Source: JBGOTP01 sp041476545 (GTDB lineage Bacteria > Acidobacteriota > Vicinamibacteria > Vicinamibacterales > CAVVIG01). Taken from it: a DNA stretch of 24,986 nt. The notes under the pieces were generated by a model. It was not told the DNA's origin. It ran no database searches and worked only from the letters and a program-made list of their open reading frames with translations. Position numbers and translations under genes: made by a program. Shown one piece after another: positions 10,885 through 18,219 of the stretch. The stretch lies in contig JBGOTP010000026.1 in the NCBI GenBank assembly GCA_041476545.1, positions 1 through 24,986 on the forward strand, written 5' to 3'. Positions within the stretch are counted from its first letter, which is position 1; the number at the start of each line of letters is the position of its first letter.

Positions 10885-11955
10885 TTACCGCGTGACGCGG
10901 GCCAGCGCGCGCGTTGCAGCGTCGACAACCTGTTCGGGCTGGATTCGCGTCAGGCAGCGGAAGTCGCCAGGGAGGCAGACGCGTTGATCGCAAGGCCGGC
11001 ACGGCAGATCGCGCACCTCGACCGATTCCGACGGCCACGCCTGTGCGCGCCACGGAGCCGACCGCGCCGGGAGAGTTGGACCGTAGATCCCGACGACCGG
11101 AACGCGGCTGGTGGAGGCGATGTGCAACGGGCCGCTATCTCCTCCGATATACAGCGACGCGCGATCGGCGAGGGCCCGCAGTTCGGCGAGCGAGAATTCT
11201 CCGCACGTGAGCACGTGTCCCCGGTCGGATGGCGGAAGGCCGGACTGCGCTGCCGCGATCACGCGTTCTGCCGCATCCCGTTCGGATGGGCCGGACATGA
11301 CGATCACGCGATGCCGCGGGTCGAGTCGCACGAGTGAGGAAGCCACCGAGGCGAACGAGACGGACGGCCAGCGTCGAAACGGATTGCCCGCACTGACGTG
11401 CATCACAATGAGGCGATTGCCGGCCGTGACGCCGGCGCCCGCCAGTCGTTCGTCCACGGCACTGACGGCCCGCGGGTCGTTGGACATCTCGACCGGATGC
11501 GTGTCCGGGCCGGGCAGCGCGATATCGAGTGCTGCGAGCAGGTCCCACTGATTCTCGACCGAGTGCCGTGCGCGCAACGCGCGCGGCCGGTCGACGCGCC
11601 GGGTGTACATCCAGGAGCGTCCGAGGACGGTGTAGCCAATTCGGACCGGGGCGCCACTCAACCTCGTGAGCAGCGACGCGCGTGGGCCGCCGTGAAAGTC
11701 GATAGCCAGATCGAATCGCTGCGCCATCAGTTGGCGAACCAGCGCGAACTCCGCGCGAAGCCCCGACACACCTCCACTCCGTGGCGCGACGATGATGTCG
11801 TTGAGGTGAGGATTGCGCGCGACAACCGATGCGGCGACCGGCTCGACCAGATATGTCAGGTGTGCGTCGGGAAAATGTTCACGCAGTGCGCGGACCGCCG
11901 GGGTCGTGAATACCACGTCGCCGATCTGCCGCAGTCGGACGAGCAGAATTCTCAC
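10885..11955 (-). CDS. Glycosyltransferase family 9 (heptosyltransferase-like)
   Basis: This is a 356-residue GT-B fold transferase. The N-terminal MRILLVRLRQIGDVVFTTPA is the hallmark of ADP-heptose:LPS heptosyltransferases. The C-terminal nucleotide-sugar domain contains LYIGGDSGPLHIASTSRVPV followed by VGIYGPT, where the Asp and the following residues bind the ADP-sugar. An RCLTRIQPEQVV tail with a Cys-rich segment (LPCRPCDQRVCLPGDFRC) is also typical. It likely adds heptose to the lipid A-core in the cytosol, fitting the downstream heptose kinase and O-antigen ligase. Whether it acts as heptosyltransferase I, II or another transferase is not decidable here. It starts with GTG at 11955, and the only purine-rich lead is the repeat-derived GAGG close to the codon, so the start is slightly uncertain. 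Confidence 0.88.
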   Translation of the reverse strand: MRILLVRLRQIGDVVFTTPAVRALREHFPDAHLTYLVEPVAASVVARNPHLNDIIVAPRSGGVSGLRAEFALVRQLMAQRFDLAIDFHGGPRASLLTRLSGAPVRIGYTVLGRSWMYTRRVDRPRALRARHSVENQWDLLAALDIALPGPDTHPVEMSNDPRAVSAVDERLAGAGVTAGNRLIVMHVSAGNPFRRWPSVSFASVASSLVRLDPRHRVIVMSGPSERDAAERVIAAAQSGLPPSDRGHVLTCGEFSLAELRALADRASLYIGGDSGPLHIASTSRVPVVGIYGPTLPARSAPWRAQAWPSESVEVRDLPCRPCDQRVCLPGDFRCLTRIQPEQVVDAATRALARVTR

Positions 11956-11956
11956 G

Positions 11957-12010
11957 TCCTCACAACCCTACATCCTGACATCCCTACATCCTGCCATCCT
12001 CACATTCCCC
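11957..12010. repeat. Tandem CATCCT-word repeat
   Basis: The spacer between the Trm112-like gene and the GT9 gene is made of the words CATCCT, CCCTA and CATCC. A 12-bp unit CCCTACATCCTG occurs at 11966-11977 and 11982-11993 (16-bp period), followed by degenerate copies to about 12008. The - strand reading gives AGGATG/AGGG words that could serve as ribosome-binding sequence for the GT9 start. Confidence 0.75.
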
Positions 12011-12023
12011 GTCTCTCATTGAT

Positions 12024-12197
12024 CTATTTCTCCTCCACCGTCGCCTCATCGATGAGCATGACCGGGATGTCGTCCTTGATGGGGTACAGACGGTTGCACG
12101 TCGCGCATTTGAGCGCCGTCCCGTTCTTGACGAGCGTCACGGGGGTCTTGCAGTTCGGACAGGCGAGAATTTCGAGCAATTCTGGGTCGACGGCCAT
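12024..12197 (-). CDS. Trm112-like small zinc-ribbon protein (UPF0434/YcaR type)
   Basis: This is a 57-residue protein, MAVDPELLEILACPNCKTPV followed by a second cysteine pair in LKCATCNRLYPIKDDIPVML. The four Cys in two CxxC knuckles and the closing D(D)IPVMLID motif define the bacterial Trm112-like family. Members are thought to bind zinc and help partner proteins. In Escherichia coli the homologue ycaR lies between lpxK and kdsB, so a lipopolysaccharide setting is familiar. Here it is the first gene of the polysaccharide operon. No strong Shine-Dalgarno precedes the ATG at 12197, but the N-terminus matches the family exactly. It is divergent from the TPR gene with only 48 bp between the two starts, so any promoters overlap. 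Confidence 0.9.
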   Translation of the reverse strand: MAVDPELLEILACPNCKTPVTLVKNGTALKCATCNRLYPIKDDIPVMLIDEATVEEK

Positions 12198-12245
12198 GCT
12201 CGGAATATATGACACCTCCGGGCTTTTGTGGAACAATTTAATGTC

Positions 12246-14261
12246 ATGAGAATTCCCGTCTTCCTCGCCATCGTGTTCGGGGCCGTGCTTGGGGTCTCGC
12301 CTGGGCTGACGGCCCGTTCGGCTGACGCGCGGCAGAACGCGGCGCCGTCTCGCCAGTCGACGGTGCAGCCCGCCGATCCGATTGCCGAAGCCTACGCGCA
12401 GTTTCTGATGGCCCATCGGTTTGAAGACGACGAGGACGCTGACGCCGCCATCGCGGCGTACAAACGGGCGCTGACGCTGGATCCCAAGGGTTCCAGCATC
12501 GCCTCGGACCTGGCGAATCTGTACATGCGGCTGAATCGCGCGTCGGACGGCGTCGCTGCGGGAGAACAGGCGCTCGCAATCGATCCCGACAACCGCGAGG
12601 CCCATCAGGTACTCGGGACGATCTATGCGTCCATGGCCACTGCGCCGGCCGCTGCGCGGACGCCGCCAGGCGCCCAGAAGGAGAATCGCACCAAGGGCAT
12701 CCAGCACCTCGAACGGGCGATTGCGAATCAGGTGGCGCAGGCAGACCCCAACGTGCGTGCGATGCTCGCTCGCCTGTACATCGCCGACCAGAACTACGAC
12801 CGAGCGATTCCTCTACTCTCGGACCTCGTCAGGCAGGAGCCTGGTTGGCAGGACGGCGCGACGATGCTGATGCAGGCCTACTCGGCCGCCGGCCGTTCAG
12901 CCGACGCGGTCACGTGGCTCGAGGAAGCGGCGCCCGATAACCCGGACCTCTATGCGACGCTTGCCGACTTGTACAGCCGGCAGGGCCGATGGCCGGATGC
13001 CGCCGCGGCCTACGAGCGGGCGCTTCAGGCCGATCCTCGCGATCCGGATATTCGCCTGCGCTATGCGTCCTCGTTGCTCAACGCTGGCGGCGCGGACGCG
13101 ATCGTCAAGGCGCGCGACGTGCTGCGGGAGTCGCTGGCGTTGCGCGCCAACGATGACCGGGCGCTGTACCTGCTCGCGCAGGCGGAACGCGAATCGGGAG
13201 ATCTGGACGCCTCCGAGCGCACAGCGCGCAGACTCATCGAGTTGTTCAAGGCCAGTCCGCGCGGCTACGTCGCGCTGGCCGAAACCCTCGAGCAGCGTCA
13301 GGGCTACAACGCCGTCATCGAAGCCCTTGCGCCGGCCGTCGCCGCGCTTCGCTCGGGCGCCAACGGTGCGGCTGCCGCCGGCATGTTGTTGCCGCATCTC
13401 GGATTTGCCTATCAGCAGATGGGACAGGCCGACAAGGCGATCGGCACATTCGAGGAAGCGCGGGCGCTTTCACCGGGCGACCCGATCATCACGAGTTACC
13501 TGATTCAGGCGCAGATGGCTGGCAAGAAGTTCGCGGCGGCCGCGGAGACCGCACACACCGCGCGCCAGCAGCACCCCGATGACCTCCGGCTGGCGAGACT
13601 GGAGGCCCAGGCGCTGCGCCAGAGCGGCAAAGTCGATCAAGGTATTGCCATTCTCGAGGATCTCGTCCAGAAACACGGCGACGATCCTCAGGCGTACATC
13701 GCGCTCGCGCAGATCTACTCGGACGCGAGCCGCGGCGCGCAGGCCGTGAGGGTGCTGCAGAACGGGCAGGTCAAACTGCCGTCGGCGACCGTCCTCACGT
13801 TCGAATTGGGCGCCGTGTACGACAAGCAAAAGCGTCCGGCCGAGGCGGAGGCCGCCTTCCGTCAGGTGATCGCGAGCGACCCGCAAGACGCGCCCGCGCT
13901 CAACTATCTCGGCTACATGCTGGCGGAGCGCGGCGAACGGCTTGATGAGTCGGTCGATCTCGTCAAGCGCGCGCTGAAAGTGGACCCGGAGAACGGTTCG
14001 TACCTCGACAGCCTCGGGTGGGCCTACTACAAAGGCGGCAAACTGGATCTGGCCGCCGCGCAGTTGAGCCGCGCTGCGGGACAGCTCGTGCGCAACTCCG
14101 TCGTTCAGGATCACTACGGAGACGTCCTCGTCAAGCTCGGACGCTACGACGAGGCGATCGCCGCCTGGACGCGAGCGCTTGCGGGCGACGGCGATTCCGT
14201 CGATCGCAACGACATCGACAAGAAGATCCGATCCGCCCGCCAGAAACTCCCGAAACGATGA
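12246..14261 (+). CDS. Exported tetratricopeptide-repeat protein
   Basis: This is a 671-residue protein with a signal peptide (MRIPVFLAIVFGAVLGVSPG, cleavage near ARSADA) followed by about 15 TPR-type helical hairpins spread over the rest of the chain. Recognisable units include DADAAIAAYKRALTLDPKG, AAAAYERALQADPRDPDIRL, AEAAFRQVIASDPQDAPALN and the closing YDEAIAAWTRALAGD. It is probably a periplasmic or outer-membrane-attached scaffold. The same kind of TPR protein precedes lolB and ispE in Pseudomonas, supporting an ancient link with envelope assembly, but no reaction is known to me. I chose the ATG at 12246 because it begins the signal peptide; a GTG six codons upstream is less likely. 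Its stop overlaps the next start as ATGA, indicating coupling. Confidence 0.88.
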   Translation: MRIPVFLAIVFGAVLGVSPGLTARSADARQNAAPSRQSTVQPADPIAEAYAQFLMAHRFEDDEDADAAIAAYKRALTLDPKGSSIASDLANLYMRLNRASDGVAAGEQALAIDPDNREAHQVLGTIYASMATAPAAARTPPGAQKENRTKGIQHLERAIANQVAQADPNVRAMLARLYIADQNYDRAIPLLSDLVRQEPGWQDGATMLMQAYSAAGRSADAVTWLEEAAPDNPDLYATLADLYSRQGRWPDAAAAYERALQADPRDPDIRLRYASSLLNAGGADAIVKARDVLRESLALRANDDRALYLLAQAERESGDLDASERTARRLIELFKASPRGYVALAETLEQRQGYNAVIEALAPAVAALRSGANGAAAAGMLLPHLGFAYQQMGQADKAIGTFEEARALSPGDPIITSYLIQAQMAGKKFAAAAETAHTARQQHPDDLRLARLEAQALRQSGKVDQGIAILEDLVQKHGDDPQAYIALAQIYSDASRGAQAVRVLQNGQVKLPSATVLTFELGAVYDKQKRPAEAEAAFRQVIASDPQDAPALNYLGYMLAERGERLDESVDLVKRALKVDPENGSYLDSLGWAYYKGGKLDLAAAQLSRAAGQLVRNSVVQDHYGDVLVKLGRYDEAIAAWTRALAGDGDSVDRNDIDKKIRSARQKLPKR

Positions 14262-15082
14262 CGCGCGCGGCGGCGGTGGCGCTTGCGGCGATCGTCACAT
14301 CATCCTGCGCTGCATCGCTGATGACGTTGCCGCAGGGGGCCGGCGTAGCGGTGGCCGACGCCCGCACTGCGCTCGCCGAGTCGACCGTGGCCTGCCACGG
14401 GGTGACCACGATCACCGCGGAGATTGCTGTCAGCGGATCGGTAAACGGTCAGCGTCTCCGCGCGCGACTCATCGCGGGTCTGGCTCCACCGGATTCCGCC
14501 CGGCTCGAGGCGTTCGCCCTCGGCCAGCCCGTCTTCATCTTCGTCGCTCGGGGCAACGACGCCACGCTGCTCCTTCAGCGCAACAACCGCATCGTCGAGC
14601 ATGGACCACCGGATGCGATGCTGGAGGCGGCCACCGGTGTGCCCCTCGATCCCGCCACGCTCCGAACGACGCTGACCGGTTGCACGACGGTCCCGGACTG
14701 GCGGGAGGCGCGCCAGTTCGGCGACGACTGGCTGGTGGTGCCGGATCGCGACGGACAGGTGTACCTCCGTCGCAGCCCTCATGTGGCACCCTGGCGTCTC
14801 GTGGCGGCGATCCACCGCGACGGGTCCGGAGCAGAGTGGCAGGCGGAGTACCGTGAGGTGGTCAGCGGCGTCCCGCGTGACGTCCGGCTGCGGAGCACCG
14901 ACCGGAAGCGTTTCGATCTGAAGCTGGTGTTGTCTCAGGTCGAGATTAACGAGCCGCTCGCCGCCGCGGTGTTTCGCGTGCAGATTCCGCCGTCGGCGGA
15001 TCCGCTGACGCTGGACGAGTTACGCGAGACCGGTCCGCTCGGGTCGGTTGCGGCGCCGAGCCGTACGCCCAGGAGCAGATGA
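14258..15082 (+). CDS. LolB-like outer-membrane lipoprotein
   Basis: This is a 274-residue predicted lipoprotein. The N-terminus MTRAAAVALAAIVTSSCAAS has a hydrophobic signal and a Cys at 17 (TSSC, a weak lipobox). The rest is a set of beta-strands with LolA/LolB-like features: TITAEIAVSGSVNGQRLRAR, LEAFALGQPVFIFVARGNDA, LRSTDRKRFDLKLVLSQVEI and the family-like ending VFRVQIPPSADPLTLDELR. LolB receives lipoproteins from LolA and inserts them in the outer membrane. The identification rests largely on position between a TPR gene and ispE, exactly where lolB lies in Gammaproteobacteria, plus the fold pattern. Sequence similarity to known LolB is weak, so a related lipoprotein remains possible. 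It overlaps the TPR stop and the ispE start by 4 bp each, so the three genes are translationally coupled. Confidence 0.68.
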   Translation: MTRAAAVALAAIVTSSCAASLMTLPQGAGVAVADARTALAESTVACHGVTTITAEIAVSGSVNGQRLRARLIAGLAPPDSARLEAFALGQPVFIFVARGNDATLLLQRNNRIVEHGPPDAMLEAATGVPLDPATLRTTLTGCTTVPDWREARQFGDDWLVVPDRDGQVYLRRSPHVAPWRLVAAIHRDGSGAEWQAEYREVVSGVPRDVRLRSTDRKRFDLKLVLSQVEINEPLAAAVFRVQIPPSADPLTLDELRETGPLGSVAAPSRTPRSR

Positions 15083-16044
15083 CCCCCGCTCACCGTGCCG
15101 CCCGCATTGTGCGCGTGGCGGCGCCTGCGAAGATCAACCTGACGCTGCAGATGCTCGGTGTGCGAGCAGACGGTTATCACGAGTTGCGGACCGAGTTTCA
15201 GTCGCTCGCGTTGCACGACACGCTGACGTTCACGACGCGGCCCGGTCCGTTTCAGATTGTGTGTAGCGACCTGGCGTGCCCGAGCGACTCGACGAATCTC
15301 ATCTGGGGCGTGACGGAGCGCATATGGCGCGCCGCCGGACACCGGAGCGCGGTAACCGGGCTGGCGGTGCGCGTCGTGAAGAGAATCCCGGTGCAGGCAG
15401 GGTTGGGGGGAGGCAGCAGCGACGCCGCCGCCACGATCCGGGCGCTCGAGGCGCTGTGGCGGGTCAATCTCGGTACACGCCGCGTGCATCGGATCGCGGC
15501 GGACATAGGCGCTGACGTGCCATTCTTTCTCGAGGGTGGTTCGGCGGTTGGTGTCGGGCGGGGCGACGTGCTGATTCGGATGGCGGATGCGCCGCCCGCC
15601 TGGGTTGTGCTGGTCCTGCCCGCCTTTGGCGTCAGCACGAGGGACGCGTACGGATGGTGGGATGCCGGCAATCCCGGCATGGTCGCGGGCCCTACGGCTG
15701 CACCGTCCACGGTCACGCGCGCGGGTGTCGCGCGACTCAACCTGGCAAACGCCGCGAACCGCCCTCGGAGTCGCGTTCCGGTCCTGCCGGGAAACGATCT
15801 GCAGTCGGCCGTCGCCAGACGCCATCCCGAGATCGCCAGCATCGTGAGCGCGCTGAATCGTCTTGGATCAACATACGCCGCGATGTCGGGAAGCGGCTCG
15901 GCGGTGTTCGGCCTCTTCGACACCCGGGTGCGTGCGGAAGCCGCGGCGGAGACCGTCGCTGGACGTGCGCGCCGCACGCTCGTGACGCGGACCCTCACCC
16001 GCACGATGTTCCGCCGGCTCACGCGGCCCTCGCGAACCCCGTGA
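15079..16044 (+). CDS. ispE: 4-diphosphocytidyl-2-C-methyl-D-erythritol kinase
   Basis: This is a GHMP kinase of 321 residues in the MEP pathway of isoprenoid precursor synthesis. It phosphorylates CDP-methylerythritol at the 2-hydroxyl in the cytosol. The landmark APAKINLTLQMLGVRADGYHEL region (about residues 15-35) holds the catalytic Lys. The ATP-binding loop PVQAGLGGGSSDAAATIRAL spans about 104-123, and DVPFFLEGGSAVGVGRGD carries the catalytic Asp. MSGSGSAVFGLF is the C-terminal GHMP motif. It is about 20-30 residues longer than the Escherichia coli enzyme, mostly at the ends and in a loop around residue 200. The start overlaps the stop of the LolB-like gene (ATGA at 15079-15082). The stop is followed directly by a large inverted repeat. 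Confidence 0.95.
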   Translation: MTPAHRAARIVRVAAPAKINLTLQMLGVRADGYHELRTEFQSLALHDTLTFTTRPGPFQIVCSDLACPSDSTNLIWGVTERIWRAAGHRSAVTGLAVRVVKRIPVQAGLGGGSSDAAATIRALEALWRVNLGTRRVHRIAADIGADVPFFLEGGSAVGVGRGDVLIRMADAPPAWVVLVLPAFGVSTRDAYGWWDAGNPGMVAGPTAAPSTVTRAGVARLNLANAANRPRSRVPVLPGNDLQSAVARRHPEIASIVSALNRLGSTYAAMSGSGSAVFGLFDTRVRAEAAAETVAGRARRTLVTRTLTRTMFRRLTRPSRTP

Positions 16045-16135
16045 ACCTCTAGTCCCAACAGTACTTGCCGTCGAAACAGCCCATCGTATAGACTTCTCGT
16101 TTACGCCACGTGGTGTTGGTCCAGTCTAGAGGTTC
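16043..16135. repeat. 93-bp element bounded by 10-bp perfect inverted repeats
   Basis: GAACCTCTAG at 16043-16052 is matched exactly in reverse complement by CTAGAGGTTC at 16126-16135. A second inner match (CCAACA/TGTTGG) extends the pairing with a bulge. The 50-nt interior has no obvious pairing. On the - strand it carries a micro-ORF of 11 codons, MGCFDGKYCWD (16049-16084), with GAGAAG upstream. No flanking target duplication is visible. It could be a mini-element, a terminator for ispE or chance. Confidence 0.5.
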
Positions 16136-16231
16136 AGCTCCTCCATATCGTACGGCGAGAGGATGTCGGCAGACGCGGTCGCGGCGCGGATCGGGGCCAG
16201 TAATGTCCCTGCGAACAGGAGCGGGGAGTGA

Positions 16232-16306
16232 TGGGGCGTCGCCAAGTGGTAAGGCGCGGGTCTTTGGATCCCGTATTCGAAGGTTCGAATCCTTCCGCCC
16301 CAGCCA
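16232..16306 (+). tRNA. tRNA-Gln, anticodon TTG
   Basis: A full cloverleaf is readable. The acceptor TGGGGCG (16232-16238) pairs with CGCCCCA (16296-16302). The D-arm GCCAAGTGGTAAGGC follows, then the anticodon loop CTTTGGA with TTG in the middle, and the T-arm with GGTTCGAATCC. The discriminator is G, and CCA is encoded at 16304-16306. The U31-U39 mismatch in the anticodon stem also occurs in Escherichia coli tRNA-Gln. It reads Gln codons CAA and, by wobble, CAG. Confidence 0.97.
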
Positions 16307-16323
16307 GCTCCGGAAATCGTGAA

Positions 16324-16344
16324 CCGGGGAGCGGGGGCCCCCGG
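16324..16344 (+). other. GC-rich inverted repeat between tRNA-Gln and prs
   Basis: CCGGGG (16324-16329) pairs with CCCCGG (16339-16344), and GGGGGCCCCC at 16333-16342 is itself a perfect 10-bp palindrome. It lies 18 bp past the tRNA 3' end and 26 bp before the prs start. There is no T-run, so termination is doubtful. It could act in 3' processing of the tRNA or as a leader hairpin for prs. Confidence 0.35.
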
Positions 16345-16369
16345 AGTGCACTTGCTGGGTAAGCCCGAC

Positions 16370-17332
16370 ATGTCAACCGGGTTTGGTGAACTGAAGATTT
16401 TTTCGGGCAGCGCGCATCCCGATCTGACCAGGGAGATCGCGGCGGTGCTCGGCGTGACGCCTGGGCAGGCCAGGCTGCGGCGGTTCCCCGACACGGAAGT
16501 CTCGTTTCAGATTGACGAGAACATCCGGGGAACCGACGTGTTCATCGTGCAGCCGACCTGTGTGAACGGCACGACATCGGTCGATCAGCACCTCATGGAG
16601 CTGATGATCATGATCGACGCGTTCCGGCGCTCGTCGGCGGCGCGCATTACGGCGGTGGTGCCCTACTATGGGTATGCGCGGCAGGACCGGAAGGACAAGC
16701 CGCGCGTGCCGATTTCGGCCAAGCTCGTGGCCAACGTGCTCAGCGCGGCGGGGACCAACCGCGTGCTGACGATGGATCTGCACAAGGCGCAGATTCAGGC
16801 GTTCTTTGACATTCCCGTGGACCACCTGTTCGCGGCGCCGGTGATCATCGAGTACCTGGCGCGGCTGGATTCGCCCAAGCTCACGCTCGTCGCGCCAGAC
16901 GCCGGAGGCGCCGAACGCGCTCGCGCGTATGCGAAGCGCCTGGACGGCGGACTGGCCGTCATCGACAAGCGGCGATCCGACGATGGGACGGCCGAAGTGA
17001 TGAACGTGATCGGCGATGTCGAGGGTCGCACCTGCATCATCCAGGACGACATCGTCGACACGGCGGGGACGATTACCAAGGCGGCGTTGGCGCTGAAGGA
17101 CAACGGTGCGAGCCGCATCCTGGCCTGTGCCGTGCACGGCGTGCTGTCGGGGCCGGCGATTGAGCGGATTGAGAAGTCGCCAATCGACAAGATGATCGTG
17201 ACCAACACGATCCCGCAGTCGAAGGCGGCGGCGGCCTGCAGCAAGCTCGTCGTGCTATCGGTCGCGCGATTGCTCGGACAGGCGATCAAGAGCATTCACG
17301 AGGAGACGTCGGTTTCTAGTTTGTTTGTGTAG
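16370..17332 (+). CDS. prs: Ribose-phosphate pyrophosphokinase
   Basis: This enzyme makes PRPP from ribose 5-phosphate and ATP, feeding nucleotide, His and Trp synthesis. The 320-residue protein has MSTGFGELKIFSGSAHPDLT at its start and the flexible loop YGYARQDRKDKPRVPISAKL. The PRPP-binding loop in IIQDDIVDTAGTITKAAL contains the DD and the TAGT signature. VAPDAGGAERARAYAKRL is the Mg/ribose region, so the catalytic machinery is complete. I use the ATG at 16370, where the family N-terminus begins; an in-frame GTG at 16319 would add 17 atypical residues. The order tRNA-Gln, prs, rplY, pth is the same as I recall for Pseudomonas. The gene is followed by a 99-bp spacer of tandem word repeats. 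Confidence 0.96.
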   Translation: MSTGFGELKIFSGSAHPDLTREIAAVLGVTPGQARLRRFPDTEVSFQIDENIRGTDVFIVQPTCVNGTTSVDQHLMELMIMIDAFRRSSAARITAVVPYYGYARQDRKDKPRVPISAKLVANVLSAAGTNRVLTMDLHKAQIQAFFDIPVDHLFAAPVIIEYLARLDSPKLTLVAPDAGGAERARAYAKRLDGGLAVIDKRRSDDGTAEVMNVIGDVEGRTCIIQDDIVDTAGTITKAALALKDNGASRILACAVHGVLSGPAIERIEKSPIDKMIVTNTIPQSKAAAACSKLVVLSVARLLGQAIKSIHEETSVSSLFV

Positions 17333-17417
17333 CTCTCGGCTCTCAGCTCTCGGCTCTCAGGGAAGAGAGATTTGAAACCTGAACGCACTGATAGCGGAGC
17401 GCTGAAAGCTGAAAGCT
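17333..17417. repeat. Tandem word repeats in the prs-rplY spacer
   Basis: Starting at the prs stop, AGCTCTCGGCTCTC occurs twice in perfect tandem (17331-17344, 17345-17358). Further on, GCTGAAA occurs twice (17401-17407, 17408-17414) with a degenerate third copy. CTCTCAGC of the first block can pair with GCTGAAAG of the second with one mismatch. The 11-mers AGCTCTCGGCT and TCGGCTCTCAG recur in the rplI-dnaB spacer. Similar short word repeats fill several other spacers in this window. Confidence 0.8.
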
Positions 17418-17431
17418 AAAGGACGCACTTT

Positions 17432-18151
17432 ATGGAAGCAATACTCGAAGCGACGGCGCGTGACACGTTCGGCAAGAACGAGGGGAGACGGACGCGTCGT
17501 GAAGGGCGCGTGCCGGCGGTCGTCTATGGTGCCATGGCGGGGAACGCGGAGGCCGGCCGGTCGGCGACCCCCGTCACCGTCGACCCGAAGGCGCTCAGCA
17601 AGATTCTCCACTCGGAGTCGGGGGCGAATACGCTGATTTCCCTGAAGTTGGCGGGCGGAGGTGATGCCCGCGTGCTCATCCGGGAATACCAGCTCGATCC
17701 GATCACTCATCAGATTCTCCATGCTGATTTCTATCGCGTGGCGATGGACAAGATGCTCCAGGTCACCATTCCGGTCATCGTCAAGGGTGAACCGAAGGGT
17801 GTGAAACAGCAGGGCGGCATTCTCGAGTTCATCCGGCGCGAGATCGAGATCGAGTGCCTGCCGGCCGACATTCCCGAGCACGTCGAAGTCGACGTCAGCG
17901 AACTCATGTTGCACCAGGGCCTGCGCGTCCGCGATATTTCGGCGCATCCGAAATGGACGCCGGTCAGCGACGCCGACATGATGCTCGTCCACGTCATCAT
18001 GCCGAAGGCGGAAGAGGTCGCGGCGCCGGTGGATGCGGCGGCAGCGGCTCCAGTCGCCGCGGCCGAGCCCGAAGTCATGAAGAAGGGCAAGAAGGACGAG
18101 GCCGAGGCCGAGGAGAAAGAGAAAGAGAAAGAAAAAGACAAGAAGAAGTAA
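17432..18151 (+). CDS. rplY: 50S ribosomal protein L25/Ctc
   Basis: This is a 5S rRNA-binding protein of the large ribosomal subunit, 239 residues, of the long Ctc/TL5 type. The L25 domain covers about residues 1-95 (EATARDTFGKNEGRRTRREG, RVPAVVYGA, DFYRVAMDKM). The TL5 C-terminal domain covers about 100-185 (VKQQGGILEFIRREIEIECL, ADIPEHVEVDVSEL). The last 50 or so residues form an Ala-rich linker and then a Lys/Glu tail ending EKEKEKEKDKKK. That tail is encoded by a hexanucleotide GAGAAA repeat and is not part of the fold. The ATG at 17432 has AAAGGA 8 nt upstream. It lies in the conserved run prs-rplY-pth. The charged tail may be disordered. Confidence 0.95.
   Translation: MEAILEATARDTFGKNEGRRTRREGRVPAVVYGAMAGNAEAGRSATPVTVDPKALSKILHSESGANTLISLKLAGGGDARVLIREYQLDPITHQILHADFYRVAMDKMLQVTIPVIVKGEPKGVKQQGGILEFIRREIEIECLPADIPEHVEVDVSELMLHQGLRVRDISAHPKWTPVSDADMMLVHVIMPKAEEVAAPVDAAAAAPVAAAEPEVMKKGKKDEAEAEEKEKEKEKDKKK
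18113..18136 (+). repeat. Hexanucleotide GAGAAA microsatellite in rplY
   Basis: GAGAAA is repeated three times perfectly (18113-18130) and followed by GAAAAA. It encodes Glu-Lys dipeptides in the L25 tail. Copy-number change would stay in frame, so tail length may vary between strains. Confidence 0.8.
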
Positions 18152-18164
18152 GACCCTGAGAGTG

Positions 18165-18219
18165 CAGATTTCAGGGTTCAGATTGCAGACTGCAGCGTGA
18201 AGCTGGCACATTGAAGCTG
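18165..18219. repeat. Word repeats in the rplY-pth spacer, running into the pth start
   Basis: The spacer contains CAGATT followed by CAG twice (within 18165-18190), overlapping TTCAG and TGCAG words, and the 8-mer TGAAGCTG at 18198-18205 and again at 18212-18219. The second copy lies within the first codons of pth. The style matches the other spacers here. Confidence 0.6.

Noticed and set aside
10465..11337. Long + strand frame of 290 codons across the O-antigen ligase and GT9 genes
   Set aside because: It is antisense to two clear membrane/transferase genes and has no family pattern; long shadow frames are common at this GC content.
12198..12707. N-terminal extension of the Trm112-like protein to 227 residues
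   Set aside because: The extra region is antisense to the TPR gene and Arg/Gly-rich; the family begins exactly at the ATG at 12197.
16333..16342. Intrinsic terminator after tRNA-Gln
   Set aside because: The GGGGGCCCCC palindrome lacks a following T-run and a loop of proper size; kept only as an inverted repeat.
16049..16494. Overlapping - strand frames reading GRIRTFEYGIQRPAPYHLAT and AEGFEPSNTGSKDPRLTT
   Set aside because: These are the well-known false proteins produced by reading a tRNA gene (here tRNA-Gln) in antisense.
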